This document shows positions 24,762-36,267 of a DNA stretch of 64,000 nt, piece after piece; the first letter of the stretch is position 1, and each line of letters begins with the position of its first letter. Made by a program: the position numbers and the translations under genes. This DNA comes from Ruminococcaceae bacterium UBA5406. Its GTDB lineage: Bacteria > Bacillota > Clostridia > Oscillospirales > Acutalibacteraceae. The notes beneath the pieces are model-generated. The model was not told where the DNA came from and did no database searches. It was given only the letters and a program-made list of their open reading frames with translations. Location: positions 1-64,000 of the forward strand of contig DHNW01000028.1 in NCBI GenBank assembly GCA_002407675.1, written 5' to 3'.

Positions 24762-25421
24762 TTGACCAGCGATATTTTCAGTACGCTTTCCAGCGGAATC
24801 TATGCGATTGGCGTGAAGAATGATCACAAGGTTTCCGCCTGCATTGTCAATTCAGTTGTACAGGTTTCCAGCAGACCCGATATAATTGCTGTCAGTGTCA
24901 ACAGGAATAATTACAGCTGCAAGTGTATTTCAGATTCCGGAATTTTCACGGTTTCCGTCTTATCCGAGGATACTTCAGGAGCAGTGATCGGCGCACTGGG
25001 GTATAATTCCGGCAAAGACACGGACAAGCTGAAAAATGTTCGGTATCGTGTCCTGGCAGAAGGGGTTCCTGTCATAAAGGAAAATATATGCTGCTGGTTT
25101 CTCTGCCGGGTTGTGAATCGGCTGGAAACCCGTAATCACGTTCTTTTTTTGGCAGAAATCCTGGCAGGGAGTGAAACCATTAAAAGAAAACCGATGACTT
25201 TTGATTTTTTCCGCCGGGTTGTAAAAGGCCGGGCCCCTCAGAATTCCCCTTCCTATCGGGAAGAAAAAAATACCGCCGGTGAGATGGACAAAGAAAGTTG
25301 GATCTGTACTATTTGCGGATATGTTTACAGTGACCGTTTTGTTCCTTTTGAAGAGTTGCCGGATGAATGGATTTGCCCCATTTGCGGGGCGCCAAAATTA
25401 TCGTTCCGCCGAAAAGAATAA
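24762..25421 (+). CDS. flavin reductase-like protein fused to rubredoxin (Hrb-type)
   Basis: A 219-residue fusion like the high-molecular-weight rubredoxins of anaerobes, which pass electrons from NAD(P)H or ferredoxin-linked donors to flavodiiron oxygen or NO reductases. Residues 1-150 form an FMN-binding flavin-reductase-like split barrel (SSGIYAIGVKNDHKVSACIVN-like start, core SSRPDIIAVSVN). From about 175 a complete rubredoxin follows, with iron ligands in CTICGYVY (182, 185) and CPICGAP (205, 208). The TTG at 24762 is chosen for the GGAAGG 8 nt upstream. It has its own promoter and terminator. A role in oxidative-stress protection is inferred from homologues. Confidence 0.9.
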   Translation: MTSDIFSTLSSGIYAIGVKNDHKVSACIVNSVVQVSSRPDIIAVSVNRNNYSCKCISDSGIFTVSVLSEDTSGAVIGALGYNSGKDTDKLKNVRYRVLAEGVPVIKENICCWFLCRVVNRLETRNHVLFLAEILAGSETIKRKPMTFDFFRRVVKGRAPQNSPSYREEKNTAGEMDKESWICTICGYVYSDRFVPFEELPDEWICPICGAPKLSFRRKE

Positions 25422-25427
25422 AGAAAA

Positions 25428-25471
25428 AGCTCACACCGATATGTTTTTCGTATCGGGCGGGCTTTTTTTTT
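25428..25471 (+). terminator. terminator after the flavoreductase-rubredoxin gene
   Basis: An imperfect stem (GCTCACACCGATA with TATCGGGCGGGC) followed by nine Ts. Confidence 0.88.
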
Positions 25472-25520
25472 GAGTATTTGCCGTCAAAAAATTTAACATA
25501 GAGGAATGAGGAGAATTATT

Positions 25521-26828
25521 ATGACAAAACAAATTATCCAGGTTGACGAAAAACCACCCATCCAGCAAGCAATTCCGCTGAGTTTGCAGCACTTGTTTGC
25601 CATGTTCAGCGCTTCCGTGCTGGTTCCGAACCTATTGGGGATTAACCCTGCTGTTGTGCTGTTTATGAATGGTATCGGAACTTTGCTGTATATCTTGATT
25701 ACGAAAAGGAAGGCACCCGCCTACCTGGGTTCCAGTTTTGCCTTTATCGCGCCGACACTGCTGATCATGCAGACAAAGGGGCTTGGGTATGCCTATGCGT
25801 TGGGCGGGTTCGTCGTTACGGGCGCTTTATTCTGTCTAATTGCGCTGGTAATCAAATTTTTCGGCACAAAATGGATTGATGCGATTCTTCCTCCCGCCGC
25901 AATGGGATCGGTGGTAGCCTTGATCGGTTTAGAGCTTTCCGGAACCGCTGCAAAAATGGGCGGTCTGATTTTAACCGATACCTATACCAAAATTGACCCC
26001 AAACAAGTAACTGTCTTTCTGATTACACTTTGCGTGGCGGTTTTCGGTTCAGTTCTGTTCCGCAAATTTTTTGCTGTCATTCCAATTTTGATTGCAATTA
26101 TTGTCGGATATTTTTCAGCGTGGGCCATGGGGATGATTGATTTCAGCAAAATTGCCGCTGCTCCGGTTTTTGCCGTTCCTAATTTTCAGCTTGCCAAATT
26201 TAACTGGGATGCCATCTCCATCATTCTTCCTGCCACGCTGGTTGTGGTTTCCGAACATATCGGCCATCAGATTGTTACGGGAAAAATTATCGGACATGAC
26301 ATTATTAAAGACCCCGGCCTGCACCGCACCATGCTGGGGGACGGCCTGTCAACCATGATTTCCGGTTTGTTTGGTTCCGTACCGACCACAACGTACGGCG
26401 AAAATATCGGCGTTATGGCCATGACCGGTGTGTACAGTGTCTGGGTCATTGCGGGAGCGGCCGTCTTTTCCATTATCATATCGTTCTTTGGAAAGGTTTC
26501 CGCAGTCATCCAATATATCCCTGCACCAGTCATGGGCGGTGTCAGTTTTCTGCTGTATGGAATGATTGCAGCTTCCGGACTGCGGCTGATGGTCGATCAG
26601 AAAGTCGATTTCAGCCGGTCCCGCAATCTGGCCATGGCAAGCGTCGTTCTGGTTACCGGACTTTCCGGCGCGTTTATCCAGATTGGGCATGTCAAGCTGA
26701 CGGGTATGTCGCTCGGCGCGGTTGTTGCCATGCTGCTGGGCCTAATCTTCTGGATTATCGACAAATTCCATGCGGCAAACGACTATAATGACGAAGAGCC
26801 GGAAGAAGCGGTTCCGGCAGAGAAATAA
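25521..26828 (+). CDS. uraA: uracil permease (NCS2 family)
   Basis: A membrane symporter that imports uracil with protons. The 435-residue protein is strongly hydrophobic with about 12-14 membrane segments. NCS2/UraA features are the early SLQHLFAMFSASVLVPNLLG, a Glu in VVSEHIGHQ, and the signature PTTTYGENIGVMA, which carries the substrate-binding Glu. The C-terminal tail is cytoplasmic and acidic (DEEPEEAVPAEK). GAGGAG precedes the ATG. No PyrR attenuator was recognised in the short upstream region. pyrE lies 2.5 kb downstream but in a separate unit. Uracil is preferred over xanthine by motif, not proven. Confidence 0.9.
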   Translation: MTKQIIQVDEKPPIQQAIPLSLQHLFAMFSASVLVPNLLGINPAVVLFMNGIGTLLYILITKRKAPAYLGSSFAFIAPTLLIMQTKGLGYAYALGGFVVTGALFCLIALVIKFFGTKWIDAILPPAAMGSVVALIGLELSGTAAKMGGLILTDTYTKIDPKQVTVFLITLCVAVFGSVLFRKFFAVIPILIAIIVGYFSAWAMGMIDFSKIAAAPVFAVPNFQLAKFNWDAISIILPATLVVVSEHIGHQIVTGKIIGHDIIKDPGLHRTMLGDGLSTMISGLFGSVPTTTYGENIGVMAMTGVYSVWVIAGAAVFSIIISFFGKVSAVIQYIPAPVMGGVSFLLYGMIAASGLRLMVDQKVDFSRSRNLAMASVVLVTGLSGAFIQIGHVKLTGMSLGAVVAMLLGLIFWIIDKFHAANDYNDEEPEEAVPAEK

Positions 26829-26889
26829 GACGTTTCCGGCTTTGCAGAAAGGACGGAAAATCGGTCAGTCAGAATGAAACGGCCCAAAA

Positions 26890-26929
26890 GAGCCTGCACC
26901 GGCGCAAAACCGGCGGCAGGCTTTTCTTT
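26890..26929 (+). terminator. terminator after uraA
   Basis: The stem AGCCTGC/GCAGGCT continues into CGG/CCG with a 7-nt A-rich loop and is followed by TTTTCTTT. Confidence 0.88.
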
Positions 26930-27076
26930 ATCCTCGTGCGCCGGCCGCCGCTGCCAGCCACGAAATCTGTGTTTGAAATCTTTTTTGGAAAAGATAAAGA
27001 AACCCCTGTTTGTTTTCAGGGCGTTTCCTGTCAACAAACGGGGGTGCAGCTCAGGCCGGCGGAAAGTTCTTCGCCA

Positions 27077-27451
27077 TTATTCCTTGAGGTTTTCCATAGC
27101 GTGCTCCCTCAGTTTTCTAAACGTTTCGTCGCTGACGTCATGTTCCATTTTACAGGCGTCGGTTTCGGCTGTCTTTTCGTTGACGCCCAGTTTAACCAGG
27201 AATTTTGTCAGCCATTTATGGCGTGTATAAATACGCCGGGCTACCTCCATCCCAGAATCGGTCAGAGAAATATAACCTTCGTGATCCATTTCAATATATC
27301 CGTTCTCGCGCAGACGTTTCATTGCCACGCTGATGCTTGGCTTCGTATACCCTAAATGGTTGACGATATCAATGGAACGCACCTGCCCCTGCCGTTCTTT
27401 CAGCATCAGGATCGTTTCAAGATAATTTTCTGCTGATTCATGGATCTCCAT
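27077..27451 (-). CDS. DtxR/MntR-family metal-dependent regulator, short form
   Basis: A 124-residue two-domain regulator, the size of B. subtilis MntR. The winged HTH (about 1-65) includes VRSIDIVNHLGYTKPSISVAM and the wing DHEGYISLTDSG. The metal-binding domain has RHKWLTKFLVKLGV and the ligands expected in CKMEHDVSDETF (Cys, Glu, His). The ATG at 27451 has GGAGG. Manganese or iron sensing cannot be told from sequence alone; the MntR-like length and the mntP gene at 50 kb favour manganese. A perfect palindrome overlaps its leader, suggesting autoregulation. Monocistronic. Confidence 0.9.
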   Translation of the reverse strand: MEIHESAENYLETILMLKERQGQVRSIDIVNHLGYTKPSISVAMKRLRENGYIEMDHEGYISLTDSGMEVARRIYTRHKWLTKFLVKLGVNEKTAETDACKMEHDVSDETFRKLREHAMENLKE

Positions 27452-27464
27452 TTTGATTCCTCCA

Positions 27465-27474
27465 AGTTGCAACT
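27465..27474. promoter_or_regulatory. palindrome in the leader of the short DtxR-family gene
   Basis: AGTTGCAACT is a perfect 10-bp palindrome a few bases upstream of the ribosome site. It may be an operator for the product itself. It does not match the usual MntR or DtxR consensus, so the call is tentative. Confidence 0.35.
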
Positions 27475-27585
27475 CCTACCTACAGATTAACATAAATGAC
27501 CGCAATTGGCAAGAATTTTTCGGGAATCCCTTGACAGTCATCAGCGTGGAACTCAGCTTTTCCCTTTCCGGGTCGTTCCAAAGTT

Positions 27586-28239
27586 TTAAGCTGTCCCCGA
27601 AGGGGCAGGGAGAGGGCTGATAGACAAGACTCCCGAGCAAAAAGAAATTTGTTGGCAGCGGCAGTCGAGGCCCTGTTTCAATAAAAGCGGGCAGAATTCA
27701 TCAGCTGTAAAATAAATTTCGTCCGGATCCCAGATATCCTTGAATTTTGCTTTGCAGGCGGCATATTCCTTTGCACTGGGAAACAGAATGTCACCCACCA
27801 GAATTCTGCCTCCCGGGTTAAGATGCCTTGAGAGCTTTCCGAAAAAATCCGGTCTGATCTCAGTGGGAACATGGTGAAAAGAATAGGTGCCAACAATAAA
27901 GTCGAAGGACCGGTTTTTCAGGCTGGCCGGAAGCCCTTTTGAAAAATCGTACTGGATCAGTTCAGCTTCCGGCATTTTGGATTGAGCGGTTTCGATCATT
28001 TCTTTTGAAAAATCAATTCCCGTTATCCGGTATCCGTCTTTGTAAAGCTGGGAGGTAAGCGCTGCCGTACCGAAACCGATGTCGAGGACGTTTCCTTTTT
28101 CTGCCCTCCGGATGCTCCGATAAATGGTATTCAGCACTTCAGAATATCCTGCAAAGGGATAGGAATTGTTTTGGCTGCTTTGAGCTACTGCGCTGTCGTA
28201 ATCTTTCGACCAAAGATCGAACCCTTCCTGGTTCAGCAT
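27586..28239 (-). CDS. class I SAM-dependent methyltransferase
   Basis: A predicted small-molecule or macromolecule methyltransferase of 217 residues with unknown substrate. Motif I is VLDIGFGTAALTSQL (about 50-64). An acidic residue ends strand 2 (ITGIDFSKEMI), motif IV-like FDFIVGTYSFHHV follows, then the post-motif LNPGGRILVGDILFP. The pattern is like YrrT/Methyltransf_25 proteins. It overlaps the end of the upstream pseudouridine synthase gene by 7 nt, so the two are translationally coupled, and an RNA target is possible but unproven. Confidence 0.85.
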   Translation of the reverse strand: MLNQEGFDLWSKDYDSAVAQSSQNNSYPFAGYSEVLNTIYRSIRRAEKGNVLDIGFGTAALTSQLYKDGYRITGIDFSKEMIETAQSKMPEAELIQYDFSKGLPASLKNRSFDFIVGTYSFHHVPTEIRPDFFGKLSRHLNPGGRILVGDILFPSAKEYAACKAKFKDIWDPDEIYFTADEFCPLLLKQGLDCRCQQISFCSGVLSISPLPAPSGTA

Positions 28240-29216
28240 GATGAAGACTCCTTATCCAATGGAAAATTATAGAATTCTTTCAGAAACCAAATGCTTTTTG
28301 CCTCAAACTCCTTTTCATTCAAATAGTTCAGGATTCCGGCGTCCGATGTAAAGACGAATTTCAGCTTGTAAGAGTAAAGGGCCTGGTAGGGAAAACCGAT
28401 TTTTTTGTTGACGGAATTTTTCCCGTATTTGCCGTCTCCTGCCAGCGGATGTCCAATTGACGCCAGGTGCGCCCGAATCTGGTGTGTTCTGCCCGTCAGC
28501 AATTCTACTTCCAGCAGGGAAAAACCGGTGCGCTCCGTGAGCACTCGGTACCGGGTTCGGATCGTTTTTGCCCCCGCAGACGGCTTTTTGGAGATATAAA
28601 CACGGTTCTGCTTTTCATTTTTGGTCAGGTATGCCTCCAGCGTATCCGCTTTTTTCTCCATTCGGCCGCAGGCAACGCAGAGGTACAGTTTCCGTATTTC
28701 CCGCGCTTTGACTTTCTGGTTCAGGATCCGGAGCGTTTCAGCATTCTTGGCAGCCAGCACGATCCCGCCGGTGTTGCGGTCAATTCGGTTGATCAGCGCA
28801 GGCGCAAACGAATTTTCAGCCTCCGGATGGTACTCTCCCTTTTTATATAAATAATGCTGCACACGCGCAATCAGCGAATCAAAATGATAGGTTGAATCCG
28901 GGTGGACGATCAGGCCGGGCTTTTTGTCCAGTACCAGAAGATTATTGTCTTCATACAGAATATTTAGTTTGTCCGGAGCTTTGAGAAAATCATATTCTTT
29001 TGGCTTTGTCTGAAAAAATTCATCTTTCAGGTACAAGGTCAGGACGTCGCCTTCGCACAGGCGTGTGGAAATTTCACAGCGCTTGCCGTTGCATTTGATA
29101 TTCTTTTTCCGGATGCTTTTATACATCATGGACTGCGGCAGATTCGGGAAGGACTTTGTCAGAAATTTATCCAGGCGCTGATCCGCGTCGTTAGGCCCAA
29201 TGGTTACAGTTTTCAT
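28233..29216 (-). CDS. RluA/RluD-family pseudouridine synthase
   Basis: Isomerises uridine in rRNA or tRNA. The 327 residues have an N-terminal S4 RNA-binding domain (RLDKFLTKSFPNLP, about 12-70) and the RluA catalytic core. The Asp-containing signature ALINRIDRNTGGIVLAAKN is near 140-160, and LTGRTHQIRAHLASIGHPLAGD follows as the typical second block. Such proteins modify 23S rRNA (RluC/D-like); the exact site cannot be assigned. The last 40 residues are unusual and hydrophobic/acidic. It is the first gene of a two-gene unit with the methyltransferase. Confidence 0.92.
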   Translation of the reverse strand: MKTVTIGPNDADQRLDKFLTKSFPNLPQSMMYKSIRKKNIKCNGKRCEISTRLCEGDVLTLYLKDEFFQTKPKEYDFLKAPDKLNILYEDNNLLVLDKKPGLIVHPDSTYHFDSLIARVQHYLYKKGEYHPEAENSFAPALINRIDRNTGGIVLAAKNAETLRILNQKVKAREIRKLYLCVACGRMEKKADTLEAYLTKNEKQNRVYISKKPSAGAKTIRTRYRVLTERTGFSLLEVELLTGRTHQIRAHLASIGHPLAGDGKYGKNSVNKKIGFPYQALYSYKLKFVFTSDAGILNYLNEKEFEAKSIWFLKEFYNFPLDKESSSC

Positions 29217-29333
29217 ACGTACACTTCCGTTGTTTATGATGTTTCCTGCTAATTGATTATAGCACGGGAAGGGTGCCGGGAAAAGGAGAAATCGGCATAC
29301 GGCCCGATTTTGCCTGGAAAAGGAGCAAAAGAC

Positions 29334-29362
29334 TTTTCAAAGTTTTAATTGTAGTATATAAT
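29334..29362 (+). promoter_or_regulatory. promoter of pyrE and the radC-uvrBA run
   Basis: TTTTCA (29334-29339), 17 nt, TATAAT (29357-29362), 30 nt before the pyrE ATG. Confidence 0.65.
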
Positions 29363-29391
29363 GAATGAAAATGGAATAAAGGAGTTTTACA

Positions 29392-29970
29392 ATGACGCAG
29401 GAACGGGCAATGCAGATCTTCAAAGAAGCCGGGGTTTTGCTGGAAGGCCATTTCCTTTTGACTTCTGGAAGGCACAGCAACCGCTATCTTCAATGTGCCA
29501 AAATTTTCCGAAATGCAAAATACAGCGAGGAGCTGTGCGCTGCGCTGGCGGAAAAATACCGGGACGAAAATATTGAAATCGTCATAGGACCCGCAATGGG
29601 AGCCGTGCAGATGGCCTACGAGGTCAGCCGTGCGCTTGGCTGCGAGAATTTTTTCACCGAGCGCGGCGATGATGGGAAAATGGCCCTGCGGCGCGGATTT
29701 GCGGTCAAGCCTGGGCAGAAAGTCCTCGTGGTGGAAGATGTTGTTACTACGGGCGGTTCCGTGCGTGAAGTGATGGAGCTTGTGCGTGCCGCCGGCGGAA
29801 AAGTCGCCGGCGTTGGGGCTGTTGTAGACCGAACAGACGGGAAAATCAATTTCGGCGTGCCGTTTCAGGCTGTGGTTTCGCTGAATGTGCAATCCTGGGA
29901 ACCTCAGGACTGTCCTCTCTGCAAAGCGGGTGCCCCGGCACCGGTAAAACCGGGAAGCCGCAAGAGATAG
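29392..29970 (+). CDS. pyrE: orotate phosphoribosyltransferase
   Basis: Transfers orotate to PRPP to make OMP in pyrimidine synthesis. The 192 residues begin GVLLEGHFLLTSGRHSN (substrate region), contain IVIGPAMGAV, and have the type-I PRPP-binding motif VLVVEDVVTTGGS at about 110-122. The C-terminal CPLCKAG with two cysteines is common in the clostridial PyrE group. Ribosome site GGAG. It is separated from the other pyr genes in this window and heads a run leading into radC and uvrBA with a 19-nt gap. Confidence 0.95.
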   Translation: MTQERAMQIFKEAGVLLEGHFLLTSGRHSNRYLQCAKIFRNAKYSEELCAALAEKYRDENIEIVIGPAMGAVQMAYEVSRALGCENFFTERGDDGKMALRRGFAVKPGQKVLVVEDVVTTGGSVREVMELVRAAGGKVAGVGAVVDRTDGKINFGVPFQAVVSLNVQSWEPQDCPLCKAGAPAPVKPGSRKR

Positions 29971-29989
29971 TCGAAAAGAGGCGGCCATT

Positions 29990-30745
29990 TTGAAAAAAAG
30001 CAGTGACTTACCCGTGCAGAGCCAGCCGGAGGACAAGCCGATTCACAGCGGCCATCGGGATCGGGTAAAAAATCTGTTTTTAAAAGAGGGTCTGGATTCT
30101 TTTTCATCCCATTCTGTTTTGGAACTGCTGCTGTATTATGCAATCCCTATGAGAGATACCAATCCAACCGCGCATGAACTGATACGCCGGTTCGGTTCGC
30201 TTTCCGGTGTATTTGACGCCCCGTTTGAAGAACTCCAGCAAGTCAAGGGAATTGGAAAATCAGCTGCAACCCTGCTGAAACTGATTCCTGAGGTTTGCCG
30301 CAGATATCAGGAAGACCTGGACCGGGATAAACAGGTGATTTATGATTATGATGAAGCGGGCAAAAAACTTGTCAAGAAATTTATCGGCAGGCAGAACGAA
30401 GTCGTTGTGCTGATGCTTCTGGACAGCAAGGCAAGAATGCTGTACTGTGACGTTGTGAGCGAAGGTTCCGCTTTGGCTACCAATATCTATATTAAAAAAG
30501 TGGTCCGGCTCGCCGTGCAGTACAACGCCGTCTATGCGATTCTTTCGCATAATCACCCAAGCGGGAACTGTCTGCCTTCTAAGCAGGACGTTGATACCAC
30601 CCGGTGGGTTTACGAAGCGCTGCAAACGGTTGAAGTAATGCTGATTGACCATATTATCGTCGGTGGAAATGATTATTTATCTTTCGCAAAAAGTAAAATT
30701 ATGCCGGAACTCTTTAATCCGGAACAGGACATGGAGCAGGAATGA
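29990..30745 (+). CDS. radC: RadC-family JAB1/MPN-type protein
   Basis: A 251-residue member of the RadC family, historically linked to DNA repair although its activity is unsettled. A helix-hairpin-helix-like segment (LQQVKGIGKSAATLLKLIPE) precedes the JAMM metalloprotease-like domain, with the metal motif LSHNHPSGNCLPSKQD and an upstream Glu. DHIIVGGNDYLSFAKSKIM ends the domain. The start is TTG at 29990 behind GAGG. Its stop overlaps the uvrB start by 4 nt (ATGA), giving translational coupling to excision repair genes and supporting a DNA-related role. Confidence 0.92.
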   Translation: MKKSSDLPVQSQPEDKPIHSGHRDRVKNLFLKEGLDSFSSHSVLELLLYYAIPMRDTNPTAHELIRRFGSLSGVFDAPFEELQQVKGIGKSAATLLKLIPEVCRRYQEDLDRDKQVIYDYDEAGKKLVKKFIGRQNEVVVLMLLDSKARMLYCDVVSEGSALATNIYIKKVVRLAVQYNAVYAILSHNHPSGNCLPSKQDVDTTRWVYEALQTVEVMLIDHIIVGGNDYLSFAKSKIMPELFNPEQDMEQE

Positions 30746-32697
30746 ATTTTAAACTCGTATCAAAATATCAGCCGGCCGGCGACCAGCCGAAAGCGATCCT
30801 TCAGCTGGTGCAGGGTCTCCGGGACGGCGACCGGGAGCAGACCCTTTTGGGGGTAACCGGTTCCGGAAAAACATTCACCATGGCCAACATTATCGCACAG
30901 GTCAACCGGCCCACACTGGTTTTGGCCCACAATAAAACGCTGGCGGCCCAGCTTTGTTCGGAATTCCGGGAGTTTTTCCCTGAAAACGCCGTAGAGTATT
31001 TTGTCAGCTATTATGACTATTATCAGCCGGAAGCCTATATTCCCACGACGGATACCTATATTGAGAAAGATTCCGCCATCAATGACGAAATCGACAAGCT
31101 GCGGCACTCGGCCACATCTGCCCTTTCTGAGAGGCGCGATGTGATTATCGTTGCCAGCGTTTCCTGCATTTACAGCCTGGGCGATCCGATTGACTACCGG
31201 ACTATGGTGATTTCCCTGCGCCCCGGCATGAAAAAGAGCCGAGACGAACTGCTGAAAAAGCTGGTCGAAATCCAGTATGAACGCAATGACGTGAATTTTA
31301 TCCGCAACAAATTCCGAGTTCGGGGCGACGTAGTGGAGATCTTTCCGGTTCAGTCCAGTGAAAACGCAATCCGCGTCGAATTTTTCGGGGATGAAATCGA
31401 CCGCATCCGGGAGATTAATCCTCTTACCGGTGAAGTCAAGGCAGATCTCAAACATGCGGCGATCTATCCCGCTTCTCATTATATTGTCCCAAAAGAAAAA
31501 ATACAGCGGGCCGTCCATGAGATTGAAGAGGAAATGGAAGAGCGGGTCCGCTGGTTTAAAAGCCAGAATAAGCTGATTGAAGCACAGCGGATTGAAGAGC
31601 GGACACGCTATGATATGGAGATGCTGACAGAAGTTGGCTTCTGCAAAGGGATCGAGAATTATTCCCGAGTCCTTTCCGGCCGGGCGCCGGGCAGTTCACC
31701 GTTTACCCTGCTAGATTATTTCCCGAAGGATTTTCTGCTGTTTGTGGACGAGTCCCATGTGACGCTGCCGCAGGTCCACGCTATGTATGCGGGCGATCGG
31801 GCGCGGAAAGATGCTCTTGTCCAGTATGGGTTTCGGCTGCCCTCCGCTTACGATAACCGTCCGCTCAATTTTGACGAGTTTTACAGCCATATCAACCAGG
31901 CTGTATTTTTCAGCGCCACACCGGGCGACTTTGAACTGGGAAAATCCGCGCAGGTAGTGGAGCAGGTGATTCGGCCGACCGGCCTGGTGGATCCGGAGAT
32001 TATCGTGAAGCCAACGGACGGGCAGATCGACGACCTGATTTCTGAAATTAACCTGCGGGCCGCCCGCAAAGAACGCATTCTGGTCACGACGCTGACCAAA
32101 AAAATGGCAGAAGACCTGACTTCATTTTTGGAAGGGGTGGGAATCCGCGTCCGGTACATGCACTATGATATTGATACCGTGGAGCGCATGGAGATCATCC
32201 GCGATCTGCGGCTCGGAAAATTCGATGTGCTGGTCGGAATCAATCTGCTGCGCGAAGGGCTGGATATCCCCGAAGTTTCCCTTGTTGCTATTCTGGATGC
32301 GGACAAGGAAGGCTTTCTGCGGAGCGAACGTTCCCTGATCCAGACTATTGGGCGTGCGGCCCGCAATGCGAACGGGCAGGTTATTATGTATGCCGATACG
32401 GTTACGCCGTCTATGGAGGCGGCTATCCGCGAAACCGAGCGCCGGCGCGGGCTGCAGAAGGCGTTTAACCGGGCGCACGGCATTGTGCCGAAGACAATTG
32501 TCAAACCGGTTGCGGAAATTCTGGAAATCTCTACCCACAAGGAAGACGGGAAGAAGAAACGCCGGAAACTGTCTCCCGGCGACAAAAAACGTGAGATTGA
32601 ACAGCTTACCCGGGAAATGAAAGATGCGGCAAAACTGTTGGAATTTGAACATGCCGCCTATCTGCGGGATAAAATCAAAAAACTAAAAGGCGAATAA
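30742..32697 (+). CDS. uvrB: excinuclease ABC subunit B
   Basis: The damage-verifying helicase-like subunit of nucleotide excision repair. The 651 residues have Walker A GVTGSGKTFT (about 38-47), the damage-wedging beta-hairpin region YYDYYQPEAYIP, Walker B-type FVDESHV and helicase motif VI QTIGRAARN. A C-terminal UVR domain (REMKDAAKLLEFEHAAYLRD) recruits UvrC. It starts inside the radC stop codon and is followed by uvrA after 20 nt. uvrC is not in this window. No LexA-type site was noticed upstream. Confidence 0.98.
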   Translation: MNFKLVSKYQPAGDQPKAILQLVQGLRDGDREQTLLGVTGSGKTFTMANIIAQVNRPTLVLAHNKTLAAQLCSEFREFFPENAVEYFVSYYDYYQPEAYIPTTDTYIEKDSAINDEIDKLRHSATSALSERRDVIIVASVSCIYSLGDPIDYRTMVISLRPGMKKSRDELLKKLVEIQYERNDVNFIRNKFRVRGDVVEIFPVQSSENAIRVEFFGDEIDRIREINPLTGEVKADLKHAAIYPASHYIVPKEKIQRAVHEIEEEMEERVRWFKSQNKLIEAQRIEERTRYDMEMLTEVGFCKGIENYSRVLSGRAPGSSPFTLLDYFPKDFLLFVDESHVTLPQVHAMYAGDRARKDALVQYGFRLPSAYDNRPLNFDEFYSHINQAVFFSATPGDFELGKSAQVVEQVIRPTGLVDPEIIVKPTDGQIDDLISEINLRAARKERILVTTLTKKMAEDLTSFLEGVGIRVRYMHYDIDTVERMEIIRDLRLGKFDVLVGINLLREGLDIPEVSLVAILDADKEGFLRSERSLIQTIGRAARNANGQVIMYADTVTPSMEAAIRETERRRGLQKAFNRAHGIVPKTIVKPVAEILEISTHKEDGKKKRRKLSPGDKKREIEQLTREMKDAAKLLEFEHAAYLRDKIKKLKGE

Positions 32698-32717
32698 CCC
32701 ACGCTATGGAGGAATCT

Positions 32718-35549
<2,832 letters not shown>

Positions 35550-35574
35550 CGAAACTTTTCACAGGGAGTGCAGT

Positions 35575-36189
35575 ATGATAAAGAATATTATTTTTGACAT
35601 GGGAAATGTTCTGTCGGATTACCAGCCTCAAAAGTATGTGAATCAGATTATTTCGGATCCCGGTGCTGCCGAAGCAGTTTACCATGAACTCTTTCTGGGA
35701 CCGGAATGGAAACAGCTTGATGAAGGCACTATTTCAGAAGAAGACGCTGTTGCCCAGGTTCAGGCGCGGATTCCGCGATATGCAGAACAGGTGCGGCACG
35801 CAATGGAAAACTGGCACTGCATGATGATTCCCATGCCGGGCATGACGGAACTGGCTGCTGAACTGAAAAAAAAAGGATATCCCCTTTATCTTCTGTCGAA
35901 TGCCAGTCTGCGCTTTTTTAAGTATTACCGGAACGTAGAGGTATTTCGGTATTTTGACGGCTTTGTCATTTCAGCAAAAGAAAAACTGGTAAAACCGAAT
36001 CCGGCCATTTACCGGTGTCTGCTGGAACGATTCCGGCTGAAGGCTGCGGAATGCCTGTTTATTGACGATTTACAGGAGAATATCGACGGCGTAGCCCGGG
36101 TTGGGATTCCGGGTCATCGCTTTCAGGGTGCAGAAGAACTGGAGAAGCATTTCCGGAAAAGCGGGATTCTGGAACCCTGCGGAAAATGA
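35575..36189 (+). CDS. HAD-superfamily hydrolase (phosphatase-like)
   Basis: A predicted haloacid-dehalogenase-type phosphatase of 204 residues, substrate unknown. Motif I is FDMGNVLSDY; the usual second Asp of D-x-D is replaced by Gly, with Asn next, as in the YihX/epoxide-hydrolase-like subgroup. Motif II is LLSNAS, the Lys is in KLVKPNPAIY, and motif IV is FIDDLQENI. A helical cap lies at about 15-90. It follows uvrA by 25 nt and may be cotranscribed, but a repair role is not implied. A strong hairpin terminator follows. Confidence 0.85.
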   Translation: MIKNIIFDMGNVLSDYQPQKYVNQIISDPGAAEAVYHELFLGPEWKQLDEGTISEEDAVAQVQARIPRYAEQVRHAMENWHCMMIPMPGMTELAAELKKKGYPLYLLSNASLRFFKYYRNVEVFRYFDGFVISAKEKLVKPNPAIYRCLLERFRLKAAECLFIDDLQENIDGVARVGIPGHRFQGAEELEKHFRKSGILEPCGK

Positions 36190-36215
36190 AAGATCAGCCT
36201 GATCATTTCTGAAGC

Positions 36216-36253
36216 AGCATCATCCCCCTCGGCTAAGCCAGGGGGATGATGCT
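36216..36253. terminator. strong hairpin between the HAD gene and murC
   Basis: A perfect 14-bp stem (AGCATCATCCCCCT with AGGGGGATGATGCT) with a 10-nt loop. The T-rich tail is loose, but the position between convergent genes supports a terminator. Confidence 0.8.
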
Positions 36254-36267
36254 GTTATTCGCTGTTT

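Noticed and set aside
36216..36253. The perfect 14-bp inverted repeat as a mobile-element end or attachment site
   Set aside because: Its short loop, GC-rich stem and position between convergent genes fit a terminator; no partner repeat was found.
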